A stretch of DNA of 59,354 nt, taken from BD2-11 clade cluster bacterium bin43 (lineage in GTDB: Bacteria > Gemmatimonadota > Gemmatimonadetes > Longimicrobiales > Gaopeijiaceae). This document shows positions 25,521-33,618 of this stretch, piece after piece (within the stretch, counting starts at the first letter, position 1; every line of letters begins with the position of its first letter). A program made the position numbers and the translations under genes. The stretch spans positions 1-59,354 of the forward strand of contig MPMR01000027.1 of assembly GCA_002238605.1 (NCBI GenBank), given 5' to 3'. Under the pieces are notes generated by a model. That model saw only the letters and a program-made list of their open reading frames with translations, ran no database searches and was not told the origin of the DNA.

Positions 25521-27640
25521 TGGAAGGGTCCGGACTGAAGGGTCACGACTTCCGACCGCTGTACATGCTCCCGATGGATCCACTGGCCGACGAGGTACTG
25601 ATTCCGGCCTTCAGGACGGCCGACTCCGTGGACTGTATGGTCGGGTTTTTCTCAAGTGAAGCTCTCGGTCATTTGGCACCCGGCCTCGCGACTTTTATCG
25701 GCAGATCCGACAGCCCGTTTCGGCTCATTGTGAGTCCGTTGTTGCGGGACGAGGACCGGTCTGCTATCGAGCGGGGGCTAGTCGAGCAGGTCGCTGAGAC
25801 CATCATGGACGGTCTGATCATCACGGAGGACATTCTCGAACAGCACACACTGAAGTGCCTGTCCTGGCTACTCCGTGAGGGCAGGGTGGTGATCAAGGTT
25901 GCCCTGATGAGGAATGCGCTTTTCCACCCCAAGGTGTGGATCTTCGAAAGCCGGGGAGACTCTGTCGCAGTCCATGGATCCAGCAACCTTACGCTCGCCG
26001 GGATCCGGAAGAACATTGAACAGGTGAGTACTTCCCAGTCGTGGTTGGATCCGACCCAGCTCAGCATCACGAAACGGTTTCGCGATCAATTCGATCGGCT
26101 ATGGGACGACCGAGATCCAAACTGCATCGTGGTGGACATGCCTGAGGCAATCCGCCACCGCCTCGTGCGCGTGTACAGCACCGACACCCCACCTACAGAA
26201 GACGATCTTCGTTCCCTCTACCGCCGGGCGACCGACATCCAGGAGCGAGGAGCCTCCGACCTCGTGCTGAGCGGTCAGCAGGTGTTTACGATACCGTCTT
26301 GGCTGCGATACGAGGACGGTCCGTTCGCCCACCAAGGCAGCGCGGTGACGGCGTGGTGTGAGGCCGGATACCGCGGCGTGCTCGAGATGGCGACAGGCTC
26401 AGGGAAGACGATCGCGTCGATGATCGCCGCGCACCGGCTCCACGAAGAAGCAAGGACGCCGCTGCTTATCGTGGTCGCTGCCCCCTACGTGCCTTTAATC
26501 GACCAGTGGTGCGGGGAGATCGCATCGTTTGGGCTTAACGCAAGCAACCTTGCCGCGATGGCCGGCCCCAAACAGCGCGGCAAGGAGCTGCAGAGGATTC
26601 GCCGCCACCTCGAACTCGGATTGTCGAAGTGCGTCGCTGTCGTCGTGACGCATGACACCCTTTGTACTCCGAGATTCCAAGCCACCATCGAGGCATTCCG
26701 TTGTCAGCGACTCCTGATTGCAGACGAGGTTCATAACCTCGGGCGACGCGGCTTCATCGAGCAGCCACCCGCATTTTTCGATCACCGTCTCGGTCTCTCG
26801 GCTACTCCAGTGCGACAGTACGACGAATCGGGAACGGAAGCACTCTTCGAGTTCTTCGGCCCAGTCGTTTTTCGATACACTCTCCGAGAGGCAATCGGCA
26901 ACTGTCTAGTCGAGTATGACTACTATCTCCACCCCGTACGCCTAACGCAGTCCGAAATGGACGATTGGCGGGAAATCACTGGCAAGATCAAGCAAAACGC
27001 GTGGCGCAGTGAGGACGGCAAGCCTGACGACTATCTGAAGAAGCTGTTCCGTGACCGACGGGCGCTGCTTGAAACGGCCTCTGGCAAGATCGACGCTATG
27101 GCGACTCTGTTAGATCAGGAGGACCCGGCCCGAATCCGTCACACTCTGATTTACGCGTCCGACAAAGGACCCACACAGCTCGAGAGTGTCAACCGCCTCC
27201 TAGATGAGAGAGGAATCCGCTTTCACCAACTTACTGCGGCAGAGACCGAGGATCGCCATGAGACGGCCAGCATCATCCGGTCTTTTCAAGACGGTGACAT
27301 CCATGTACTAACCGCCAAGCGGGTCCTTGACGAGGGCGTAAACATTCCCCAGATCCAACGAGCCTTCGTGCTAGCCAGTACCACAGTCGAGCGCCAGTGG
27401 ATTCAGCGTCGCGGTCGCCTCCTCCGGAAATCTACCGCCACCGGAAAGACACACAGCGTGATCCACGATCTCTTGGCCCTGCCTCCCGTGGATGATCATG
27501 CTGTGGATCCAGATACTCGCAGCCTGCTCCGCGGAGAACTCACGCGAGTCCAGGCGTTCGCCCGGTTGGCACGGAACGCCGGAAGCCCCGATGGCCCACT
27601 GCCCATGATCGACGAGATGGTCGATCTCGCATTCACCTAA
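25520..27640 (+). CDS. PLD-like nuclease fused to an SF2 helicase (SspF-type restriction candidate)
   Basis: A 706-aa protein. Residues 1-190 show a phospholipase-D-like site (FHPKVWIFESRGDSVAVHGS then SNLTLAGI, the HxK and GSSN pattern). From residue 285 there is an SF2 helicase with MATGSGKTIAS, LLIADEVHNLG, LGLSATPVRQ and the motif VI IQRRGRLLRKS. The GTG start overlaps the sspA stop (TAGTG), with GGGGAGAGAAA before it. A helicase-nuclease directly after the modification genes fits the restriction half (SspFGH-type) of the defence. The exact name is inferred from position. Confidence 0.8.
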   Translation: MEGSGLKGHDFRPLYMLPMDPLADEVLIPAFRTADSVDCMVGFFSSEALGHLAPGLATFIGRSDSPFRLIVSPLLRDEDRSAIERGLVEQVAETIMDGLIITEDILEQHTLKCLSWLLREGRVVIKVALMRNALFHPKVWIFESRGDSVAVHGSSNLTLAGIRKNIEQVSTSQSWLDPTQLSITKRFRDQFDRLWDDRDPNCIVVDMPEAIRHRLVRVYSTDTPPTEDDLRSLYRRATDIQERGASDLVLSGQQVFTIPSWLRYEDGPFAHQGSAVTAWCEAGYRGVLEMATGSGKTIASMIAAHRLHEEARTPLLIVVAAPYVPLIDQWCGEIASFGLNASNLAAMAGPKQRGKELQRIRRHLELGLSKCVAVVVTHDTLCTPRFQATIEAFRCQRLLIADEVHNLGRRGFIEQPPAFFDHRLGLSATPVRQYDESGTEALFEFFGPVVFRYTLREAIGNCLVEYDYYLHPVRLTQSEMDDWREITGKIKQNAWRSEDGKPDDYLKKLFRDRRALLETASGKIDAMATLLDQEDPARIRHTLIYASDKGPTQLESVNRLLDERGIRFHQLTAAETEDRHETASIIRSFQDGDIHVLTAKRVLDEGVNIPQIQRAFVLASTTVERQWIQRRGRLLRKSTATGKTHSVIHDLLALPPVDDHAVDPDTRSLLRGELTRVQAFARLARNAGSPDGPLPMIDEMVDLAFT

Positions 27641-27655
27641 GCCGAAGCGATCCCG

Positions 27656-27901
27656 ATGCCACTCAGTGACAAGAAAGTCATTACCATCATCCTCGATGAG
27701 TGTGAGAAGCTCCCGGAACGCACTACGGGCTATCGACGCGCCATTCGGGACACGATAACAGACATCCTTATGTATGAGCGACGACATCTTGTGGAGGCAA
27801 CCAACATCCAACAGAGGGTCAACCAGAAATGCGATTCGGCAGCCGAACTGCTCGTGGGCGGTAGCAGCGATGACACGGCAAGGAGTAGCCACCAATCATG
27901 A
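27656..27901 (+). CDS. small helical protein of the restriction module
   Basis: An 81-aa protein (MPLSDKKVITIILDECEKLP...) predicted to be alpha-helical in its first 60 residues. It starts 15 bases after the helicase gene and its stop overlaps the next ATG by four bases, which makes it a real operon member. No family is recognised. By position it would be the small middle subunit of the SspFGH-type module. Confidence 0.65.
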   Translation: MPLSDKKVITIILDECEKLPERTTGYRRAIRDTITDILMYERRHLVEATNIQQRVNQKCDSAAELLVGGSSDDTARSSHQS

Positions 27902-30072
27902 AGCTCCTTCGCGTTAGGTTCGAGAACTTCCGGTTGCTCCGCGACTTGGAGCTTGATTTTCGCACAACGCAACAGAAGCGGCTGGTGGTGATCCGCGCCG
28001 CAAACGAGTCCGGGAAGACGACGATTCTGCACGGCCTGCGCTGGGCTTTGTATGGCGCTGCAGCCCTTCCCGGCCTCAGTAAGGCTTTTCGGCTCCATCC
28101 CATCGATTGGGATGGGCCAAGTCCAGTACCAATTGCGGTCACCATCGACTTCGAGGTAACGAGACACCGGACCAGTCAGGGCCGGCGGATCGATACCCAC
28201 AAACGCTACCAATTGGTGCGTACCGCCACCGAGGACGTCGGCACGCTCCAGCGCGCTCCGTCCACCGTCAAACTGTTCGAAGTAACGTCCAGCGGTAGTA
28301 AGGGAGTTCCGTATCCGGAAGCAATCATCAAGGAAGAACTGCCACCTGAGCTACGTGAAGTGTTCTTCACCGATGGGGACCGGGCGCTTAGTTTCATCGA
28401 AGCCGATGTCGCACTGTCCACGAAACGCCAACGAGTAGAAAAGGCGATTCGATCCCTCTTGGGCCTGGGAATCTTGGAGTCGGCGGTCGGTCACGTCAAG
28501 AAAGCTCGAGCGGCTGCCAATCGTGAAGCCAAGAATATCAACCCCACGGGCGATTTAGGGCAAGTCGCTACCCAACTGGAGCAATTGGTCGCTAGCCGAG
28601 AGGACCTCGAAGAGAAACTGGAGGATGCGAAGAGCCAGTTCGTCGCATTTGACGAAAGCCTGACCGAGGTGGGCCGCAAGATCTCGTTGGCGCTAGCTGA
28701 GGGCGACAAAGACGAACTGCGCCGCGAACTGACTCAAGTCAAGGACACCATAGCGAGCCTAAAAGCAGACGGTCGTAAAGCCAAGACCGGACACTCCACG
28801 CTGTTCCGGAGTCAAGCCGTGGCTACCGGATTGCTCACCACTCGGATCTCTGGGGCATACCAGCTTCTGGAGCAGCTCAGGGATCGCGGTAAGATCCCCA
28901 ATACCACTATCCCCGTGCTGGAGGATCGGCTCGCGACTGGCACCTGCATCTGCGGGGAAACACTAGATACAAGTGTCCCTGCAGGGGCTGCCCGCCACGA
29001 AAACATCACGAAGCTCATCGAGAAGAGTCGCCATGCCGACGAGATTCAGAGCATTATCACCGAGTTGTACTACAAGGCGGTGGTGCCGAGCGATGACGAC
29101 GCCCGCAGAGGGAAGGAGTGGCTCGCCAGGTACGCGAACGTTGCCGGCAATCGGGATCGGATCGACACGGGTCGCCAGGAGGCAGGGAAGCGCCTTCGTG
29201 CACTGGAGGCGCGATTAGATGCGTTGCCGGACACGGATATCCAAGGGCTTCGGGAAACTCAGAGACAACACAAGGCACAGCGTGATCGGTTTCTCGAACG
29301 CAGGGCGGTCATTGAAACTAAACTGGAGGGAGTACAGGACGATTGCGAGCGGTTTGAGCGGAAACGCAAGCGGCTGCTCCGAACCGAGGAGAAGGGCGCT
29401 CGCGTACGGGCACAGCTTGCCGTAACGCAGGACGTGGCGCAGGTGCTGGAAACGGCGGAAAGGCGCATCAAGACTGAGGAACTTCGGAAAGTCAGTGAAC
29501 TGATGAACACGCTCTTTCTCGAAATGATCGGTGCGGACAGTCATGAGGCAACTGACGAACCGACTCAGCAGCAGCGTTCCATTATCCGCCGTGCGGAGAT
29601 CAATGAAACGTTCGATATTCTTGTGTACGGACCAGGGCAAAAGCAGCTTAATCCCGATCAGGATCTCAACGGCGCTTCGAGACGAGCCCTTACACTGGCT
29701 TTTATCTTGGCGCTGACGAAAGTGAGCGAGGTCGAGGCACCCAACGTCATTGATACACCCTTGGGGATGACGAGTGGGTTCGTCAAGCGATCCATGCTCC
29801 GGACCGTAGCGACCGTGAGCAGCCAGTTGATTCTCTTTCTGACTCACGACGAAATCGCTGGATGCGAAGACATTCTCGATGAGATTGCGTCAACGGTTGT
29901 GACGCTGACGAATCCGGCGCACTATCCGAGGATGCTGGTTCATCCCCCCAACGTCACGGTGCGGAAGATCCTGCGGTGTGGGTGTGATCATAGAAACAGT
30001 TGCAGGACGTGCAGTCGCAGAAGGGACCCAGAGGACTTGGAGGGCGCGAACCTCAACGAGGAAGGTGTGTGA
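27898..30072 (+). CDS. SMC/DndD-like ATPase of the restriction module
   Basis: A 724-aa protein of the RecN/SbcC/DndD type. The N-terminal P-loop is IRAANESGKTTILHGLRWAL, with FFTDGDRALSFIE following. Two coiled-coil arms flank a central Cys pair (ATGTCICGETL, a possible zinc hook near residue 350). The ABC signature LNGASRRALTLAFILAL and Walker B NVIDTPLGM are in the C-terminal half. The extreme C-terminus has a second Cys cluster (CGCDHRNSCRTCSRR). DndD-like ATPases act on DNA in sulphur-modification loci, but here the gene comes after the modification set, so a role in DNA damage of unmodified phage is more likely. Confidence 0.8.
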   Translation: MKLLRVRFENFRLLRDLELDFRTTQQKRLVVIRAANESGKTTILHGLRWALYGAAALPGLSKAFRLHPIDWDGPSPVPIAVTIDFEVTRHRTSQGRRIDTHKRYQLVRTATEDVGTLQRAPSTVKLFEVTSSGSKGVPYPEAIIKEELPPELREVFFTDGDRALSFIEADVALSTKRQRVEKAIRSLLGLGILESAVGHVKKARAAANREAKNINPTGDLGQVATQLEQLVASREDLEEKLEDAKSQFVAFDESLTEVGRKISLALAEGDKDELRRELTQVKDTIASLKADGRKAKTGHSTLFRSQAVATGLLTTRISGAYQLLEQLRDRGKIPNTTIPVLEDRLATGTCICGETLDTSVPAGAARHENITKLIEKSRHADEIQSIITELYYKAVVPSDDDARRGKEWLARYANVAGNRDRIDTGRQEAGKRLRALEARLDALPDTDIQGLRETQRQHKAQRDRFLERRAVIETKLEGVQDDCERFERKRKRLLRTEEKGARVRAQLAVTQDVAQVLETAERRIKTEELRKVSELMNTLFLEMIGADSHEATDEPTQQQRSIIRRAEINETFDILVYGPGQKQLNPDQDLNGASRRALTLAFILALTKVSEVEAPNVIDTPLGMTSGFVKRSMLRTVATVSSQLILFLTHDEIAGCEDILDEIASTVVTLTNPAHYPRMLVHPPNVTVRKILRCGCDHRNSCRTCSRRRDPEDLEGANLNEEGV

Positions 30073-30533
30073 TGGAACCAACCCACAACCCGTTTCAGGC
30101 GATCGACATTAGTGTTCCGGCGGCGGACCACGAGACATACACGCGCTACTGTCATCGCGGTACTGTGGCGCGAGCTGACGACAGTCCCTTTCCGCGGATG
30201 ATCGACCTGTGGTTCTTCGCGATTTGTGTCGCAGTTCGACACGGCTTGAAACCGCAAGAAGTCACTGGCAAGACAACGAAGATCATCGACGGATCGATTT
30301 TCGTAGGCGATCCGTGGCGCATACATACTCTGTTGTTGATTGCCATCGCGGAGACCAACGATGTGTCGATAGTATCGGAACCAACGAAGATCATGAACTT
30401 GGCGAACCGCCTAGCCGCGGCGGGATTGCCTCGGGTGGTCGATATGCTCAACGAGGGGAGTGCTGAGGCGATCTGGAATCTCTCCGATTCGACGAGGTTG
30501 TTGCTACAGCAGAGCGACGAAGCGTTGAGTTGA
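30072..30533 (+). CDS. last gene of the phosphorothioation operon, unknown
   Basis: A 153-aa protein (MEPTHNPFQAIDISVPAADH...) with a hydrophobic helix PRMIDLWFFAICVAVRHGL and a C-terminal helical half. The ATG overlaps the upstream stop (TGATG), so it is part of the operon. The helix pattern is reminiscent of small Dnd-associated proteins, but I cannot confirm the family. It may be a subunit that joins the SMC-like ATPase. Confidence 0.6.
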   Translation: MEPTHNPFQAIDISVPAADHETYTRYCHRGTVARADDSPFPRMIDLWFFAICVAVRHGLKPQEVTGKTTKIIDGSIFVGDPWRIHTLLLIAIAETNDVSIVSEPTKIMNLANRLAAAGLPRVVDMLNEGSAEAIWNLSDSTRLLLQQSDEALS

Positions 30534-30594
30534 AATCGCGACGTGTCGCACGAAGAGTGGGGGGAGGGTGCTATGCGACGCGCAGCAGGCCCAA

Positions 30595-32400
30595 TTAGGA
30601 AGGCGCATCTCGGCCAATGGCATCGAGCATTCTCCTGAACGCATCCTCTCGACTTCCTGAGGGAACGGAGCACGGAAGGAGGTCGGCCAAGTCCTCCTCT
30701 TGACGAGCCCGGAACGCCTCAGCGATTTGCCTGTAGTCGGCAGGCTTATCCAAGTCTAGGGCGTCAGCCAACCAGCTCCGTGGGTGAGCCAGGTTGTCCG
30801 CATTGCCACCCGTAAGAAGTACGGCGCGGGCGATGCCTTCGGCGGTGTCTGCAACCGAACGTGGCAGGCGCCACGCCAATGACGATTCGGCTGATGGACC
30901 GAAGAACAACCAATCGCCCTCTTCACAAGCGATACGAGCCGCTACATTCCTTAGCGAGCCAAACGTCGGACCGCTCCGTGCACGATCATTCCACGAGAGC
31001 AGCACTTGGCTGTCGTGGCACGTGAACAACCGTCTCTCTCCAGGTGCGATGCCGTGGGATTGCGCCAGAGCGATCGGACATGCGCGACCGGATCCGCGGA
31101 CGAGGTCGTGGTCTACTTCGATCCTGATGACCCACGTCCCGCGGACACGGTAGCATCGCGGCGTTTCTAGGAGCGATCGTGGGCTTGGGTTGATGGAATC
31201 CGCGGCGTCCCGCAGCCGCACCGCGCCGTTCGTACCGACGACGAAGCGAGGCGCGTGGACGAGCGCACGCACGGAAGACTCGGCCACCCCATATCGAGCG
31301 GGAATCACTTCGGCTAGGTGATCAAGCGGGGCTACTCCCCCACACGCCTCTATCTCTTGGGCGATTTCATCGGAAATCCCCGTGTACTCATCATGGGGCC
31401 ATTCCGAGAGGGCCCAGCGGTCCTTCCCAACACGCTTGATCTCGTGACAGGTGGATAGTCGTCCCCGCGCGGCTACAGGATTGTAGTCGGTTCCCATTTC
31501 CTGTTGCAGTTCGGAGAGACTGACAGGACGGCCAAAACGTCGCAGGGCGCGACAGGCCTTCTCCACGATGTTCCCGGAGGTGTCCAGGTACCCCACGCCG
31601 GACTGCAAGGCGAATCCTTGATCGGCCCGCAGGACAAAGCCCGTTCGCTCTACCATCCAACGCGTGTGGTATTCTGGATGAATGAGAGGCTCTTGCGCCC
31701 GTTTCGCCTCGTCAAGGGACACCACGCCATCCTTACGGGCCCTCTCCCGGAGCGAGGCCTCGATTGCATCTAGCGCCGAGACGCTGTCCCGTCGAATCAA
31801 CCACCCGTCAACGAGGTTGTAGGGTCCCGCGATGTGGAGGAAGAACTCTCGCGTCGGGATGGCGCTGGTGCCGATTGTAGCTCCACAGATGTCCTCAAGA
31901 TGCCTGAACTGCCTCGTCGCCGGTCGGGCATCGACCGGTATCGCGCTGCCGAGCTTCATCCGCAGCAGATCTGCGGTCCAGCGAACCGGAACGGCGTCCT
32001 CGCAACCGAGAACACTGTCGAGTCGACGGATCGCGTTCGCCTGCAACTGACTGATGCGCTGGCGAGACAGCCCAGCGCGTTTAGCAACCGCGACTTGAGT
32101 CAACGGTGCCAAGGTGAAGATCCGATGTCGCATCACCAGGAGCTGACGATCAGTGAACCTGTCCAGCAGTTCAGGTAAGAGGGCCCCGAGGTCGTATTGG
32201 GAGAGCTTACCGGCGCCGATGGATGCCGTCGGTGCGCTCAACACCCGAAGGAGGGCCTGTTGCACGGTCTGGGGCCAATCCAGCCGGGGTGCTGAGAGGA
32301 CCGACTCCAGCTCGGACTGGCCCAAGGTGCCATGCCCCCAGGCAGCGAGAGTCTGGATGTCCTTCACGAGTTGCTGGAGGCTCGGCGTGGGAGTCGACAT
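30595..32400 (-). CDS. sigma-region-4-like multi-HTH protein, convergent to the Ssp operon
   Basis: A 601-aa protein. Residues 80-135 read like sigma-70 region 4 (FTDRQLLVMRHRIFTLAPLT, then QVAVAKRAGLSRQRISQLQ). A HARE-HTH-like winged segment follows near residue 300 (RFGRPVSLSELQQEMGTDYN and RVGKDRWALSEW). The C-terminal 200 residues (RCYRVRGTWVIRIEVDHDLV...) are not recognised. No sigma region 2 is visible, so it is unlikely to be a full sigma factor. It is either a DNA-binding regulator or an effector tied to the defence island. The gap to the operon end is only 61 bases. Confidence 0.6.
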   Translation of the reverse strand: MSTPTPSLQQLVKDIQTLAAWGHGTLGQSELESVLSAPRLDWPQTVQQALLRVLSAPTASIGAGKLSQYDLGALLPELLDRFTDRQLLVMRHRIFTLAPLTQVAVAKRAGLSRQRISQLQANAIRRLDSVLGCEDAVPVRWTADLLRMKLGSAIPVDARPATRQFRHLEDICGATIGTSAIPTREFFLHIAGPYNLVDGWLIRRDSVSALDAIEASLRERARKDGVVSLDEAKRAQEPLIHPEYHTRWMVERTGFVLRADQGFALQSGVGYLDTSGNIVEKACRALRRFGRPVSLSELQQEMGTDYNPVAARGRLSTCHEIKRVGKDRWALSEWPHDEYTGISDEIAQEIEACGGVAPLDHLAEVIPARYGVAESSVRALVHAPRFVVGTNGAVRLRDAADSINPSPRSLLETPRCYRVRGTWVIRIEVDHDLVRGSGRACPIALAQSHGIAPGERRLFTCHDSQVLLSWNDRARSGPTFGSLRNVAARIACEEGDWLFFGPSAESSLAWRLPRSVADTAEGIARAVLLTGGNADNLAHPRSWLADALDLDKPADYRQIAEAFRARQEEDLADLLPCSVPSGSREDAFRRMLDAIGRDAPS

Positions 32401-32572
32401 TGTCGGATTCGGTGAGGCTCAGGTCGATTTGGTACAGGGGGAGGTCGCTTCGGCAGCGGGTGTCAACGGAATCGTAGTCTCGGCTACCACCATTCGAAAG
32501 AGGTAACCCGGGGGAGAGCCGAAGGATGGGATAACTCCCGAATGAAACACACCCCGGCTCCGCTCGACGGTT

Positions 32573-33109
32573 TCATGCGCTCCTCATCGGCTGGAGGCTT
32601 TCGAGGAAAGCCCACGCGATCAACTGCTCAACTTCCCCCAGCCATTCGACAGCCTCGCCGTGGACGGCCAGCGCCGGTAGCAAGGCCATGATGACCCATG
32701 GGCCGTCTGGTAGGTGGTCGCGGAAATCGCCGGGGTCACATCCGTCGATCAACCAACGGGCCGCCGCCACCGTCTCGCGCCATGCGCGCCCCGGGCCGGC
32801 ACCACCGCCTTCCGCCACCGCTAGCTCCGCGATGGGCTGCTCGTCGGGGGCAACGATGCGCGCTTTCAGGACGCGGGGGCCGTACGGATGCGCGAGGACA
32901 TGCAGTCGCCAAGGATCGTCCGGCCCCCGCAATGGCGCGGGAGTTGCGCACGCACCGGCCACCGCGATCAGCCGACCGTATGCGCGCGTCATGCTGTCGG
33001 TATAACCGGAGCCATCCGACTGACGGTAGTACCCTGTGTTCGCGTTCCAGTGTTCGAGCCTCACGGGTCGATTCCCACAGAATAGTTCGAAGGGTTGGTT
33101 GTCTGCCAT
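32573..33109 (-). CDS. conserved element protein of unknown function, copy A
   Basis: A 178-aa protein with conserved motifs NRPVRLEHWNANTGYYRQSD, TRAYGRLIAVAGA, DPWRLHVLAHPYGPRVLKAR and VHGEAVEWLGEVEQLIAW. A paralogue with about 70% identity lies at 58364-58909 on the other strand. Both are near MbeD/MbeB genes. The ATG at 33109 is used. Conserved codons upstream (to a TTG at 33154) mean the real start may be a little earlier. No enzymatic motif is seen, and repeated association with the mobilisation module is the only clue. Confidence 0.65.
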   Translation of the reverse strand: MADNQPFELFCGNRPVRLEHWNANTGYYRQSDGSGYTDSMTRAYGRLIAVAGACATPAPLRGPDDPWRLHVLAHPYGPRVLKARIVAPDEQPIAELAVAEGGGAGPGRAWRETVAAARWLIDGCDPGDFRDHLPDGPWVIMALLPALAVHGEAVEWLGEVEQLIAWAFLESLQPMRSA

Positions 33110-33486
33110 CGTCACGGGCGGTTTGGGTTCGACCTCCGACCGAAACACCGTCAACAGTACAAGAGAGGTTACATCGCCCGCGAGTGGGCGCAGGGCTTTG
33201 GGGGGCTAATGGCCCCCGACACGGCTGCGGTTCCCAGACGAGGCGTTCACCGGGGAACCGTAGTCTGGGTAGTGCCCCATAAACGACGTGAAGGCCCCAC
33301 CCCGGTCTCGCTGTCGAGGGAGGCAAGTGCCGCCGCGAACGAAAACAGGCCAGAGAGAGACTCGGCTGGCCAGCAGGCGGACGGACAGCCGAGATGGGCG
33401 GCTAACCCGAAAACTGAGACGACTGGGAGTCCCGCCAATCAAGCCCGTTTTCCCGCTGGCGCGGCGCGATTCAGTCAGACAGGCGG

Positions 33487-33618
33487 TCAACGGCAGGAAA
33501 CGCAGATCGTGCAGTCCCAGTTAGACTTATACGATTCCCTGCCGTGATTCGCTTCACCTTCGGCTTGCGCGGACAACCTCCGCAAGGCCCTCGTCAACTG
33601 CTCCTCCAACGCGGTCAT
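33487..33618 (-). pseudogene. MbeD/MobD-like protein, truncated at an attachment-like core
   Basis: The ATG at 33618 starts MTALEEQLTRALRRLSAQ, the N-terminus of the MbeD/MobD family. After Gln18 the reading continues through unrelated sequence (AEGEANHGRESYK, then DCTICVSCR) that carries the attachment-like core. The family's coiled coil is missing. The same NHGRES-x-K and DCTICV sequence ends the integrase remnant at 49533-49746, so both genes were cut by the same junction. It starts ten bases after the MbeB-like gene. Confidence 0.65.
33501..33517 (+). other. attachment-like core, copy 3
   Basis: Exact CGCAGATCGTGCAGTCC. About 40 bases to its right (including GACTTATACGATTCCCTGCCG) are shared with the copy at 49533. 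The 390 bases to its left (33110-33500) contain no gene I can support. Confidence 0.55.

Noticed and set aside
25520-27640. HsdR-type restriction subunit
   Set aside because: It has a PLD-like nuclease site in place of the PD-ExK domain, and no HsdM or HsdS is linked. The neighbours are phosphorothioation genes.
33095-33547. 150-codon plus-strand frame over the attachment-like region
   Set aside because: No ribosome site or family pattern. It overlaps the start of the minus-strand gene and the core site.
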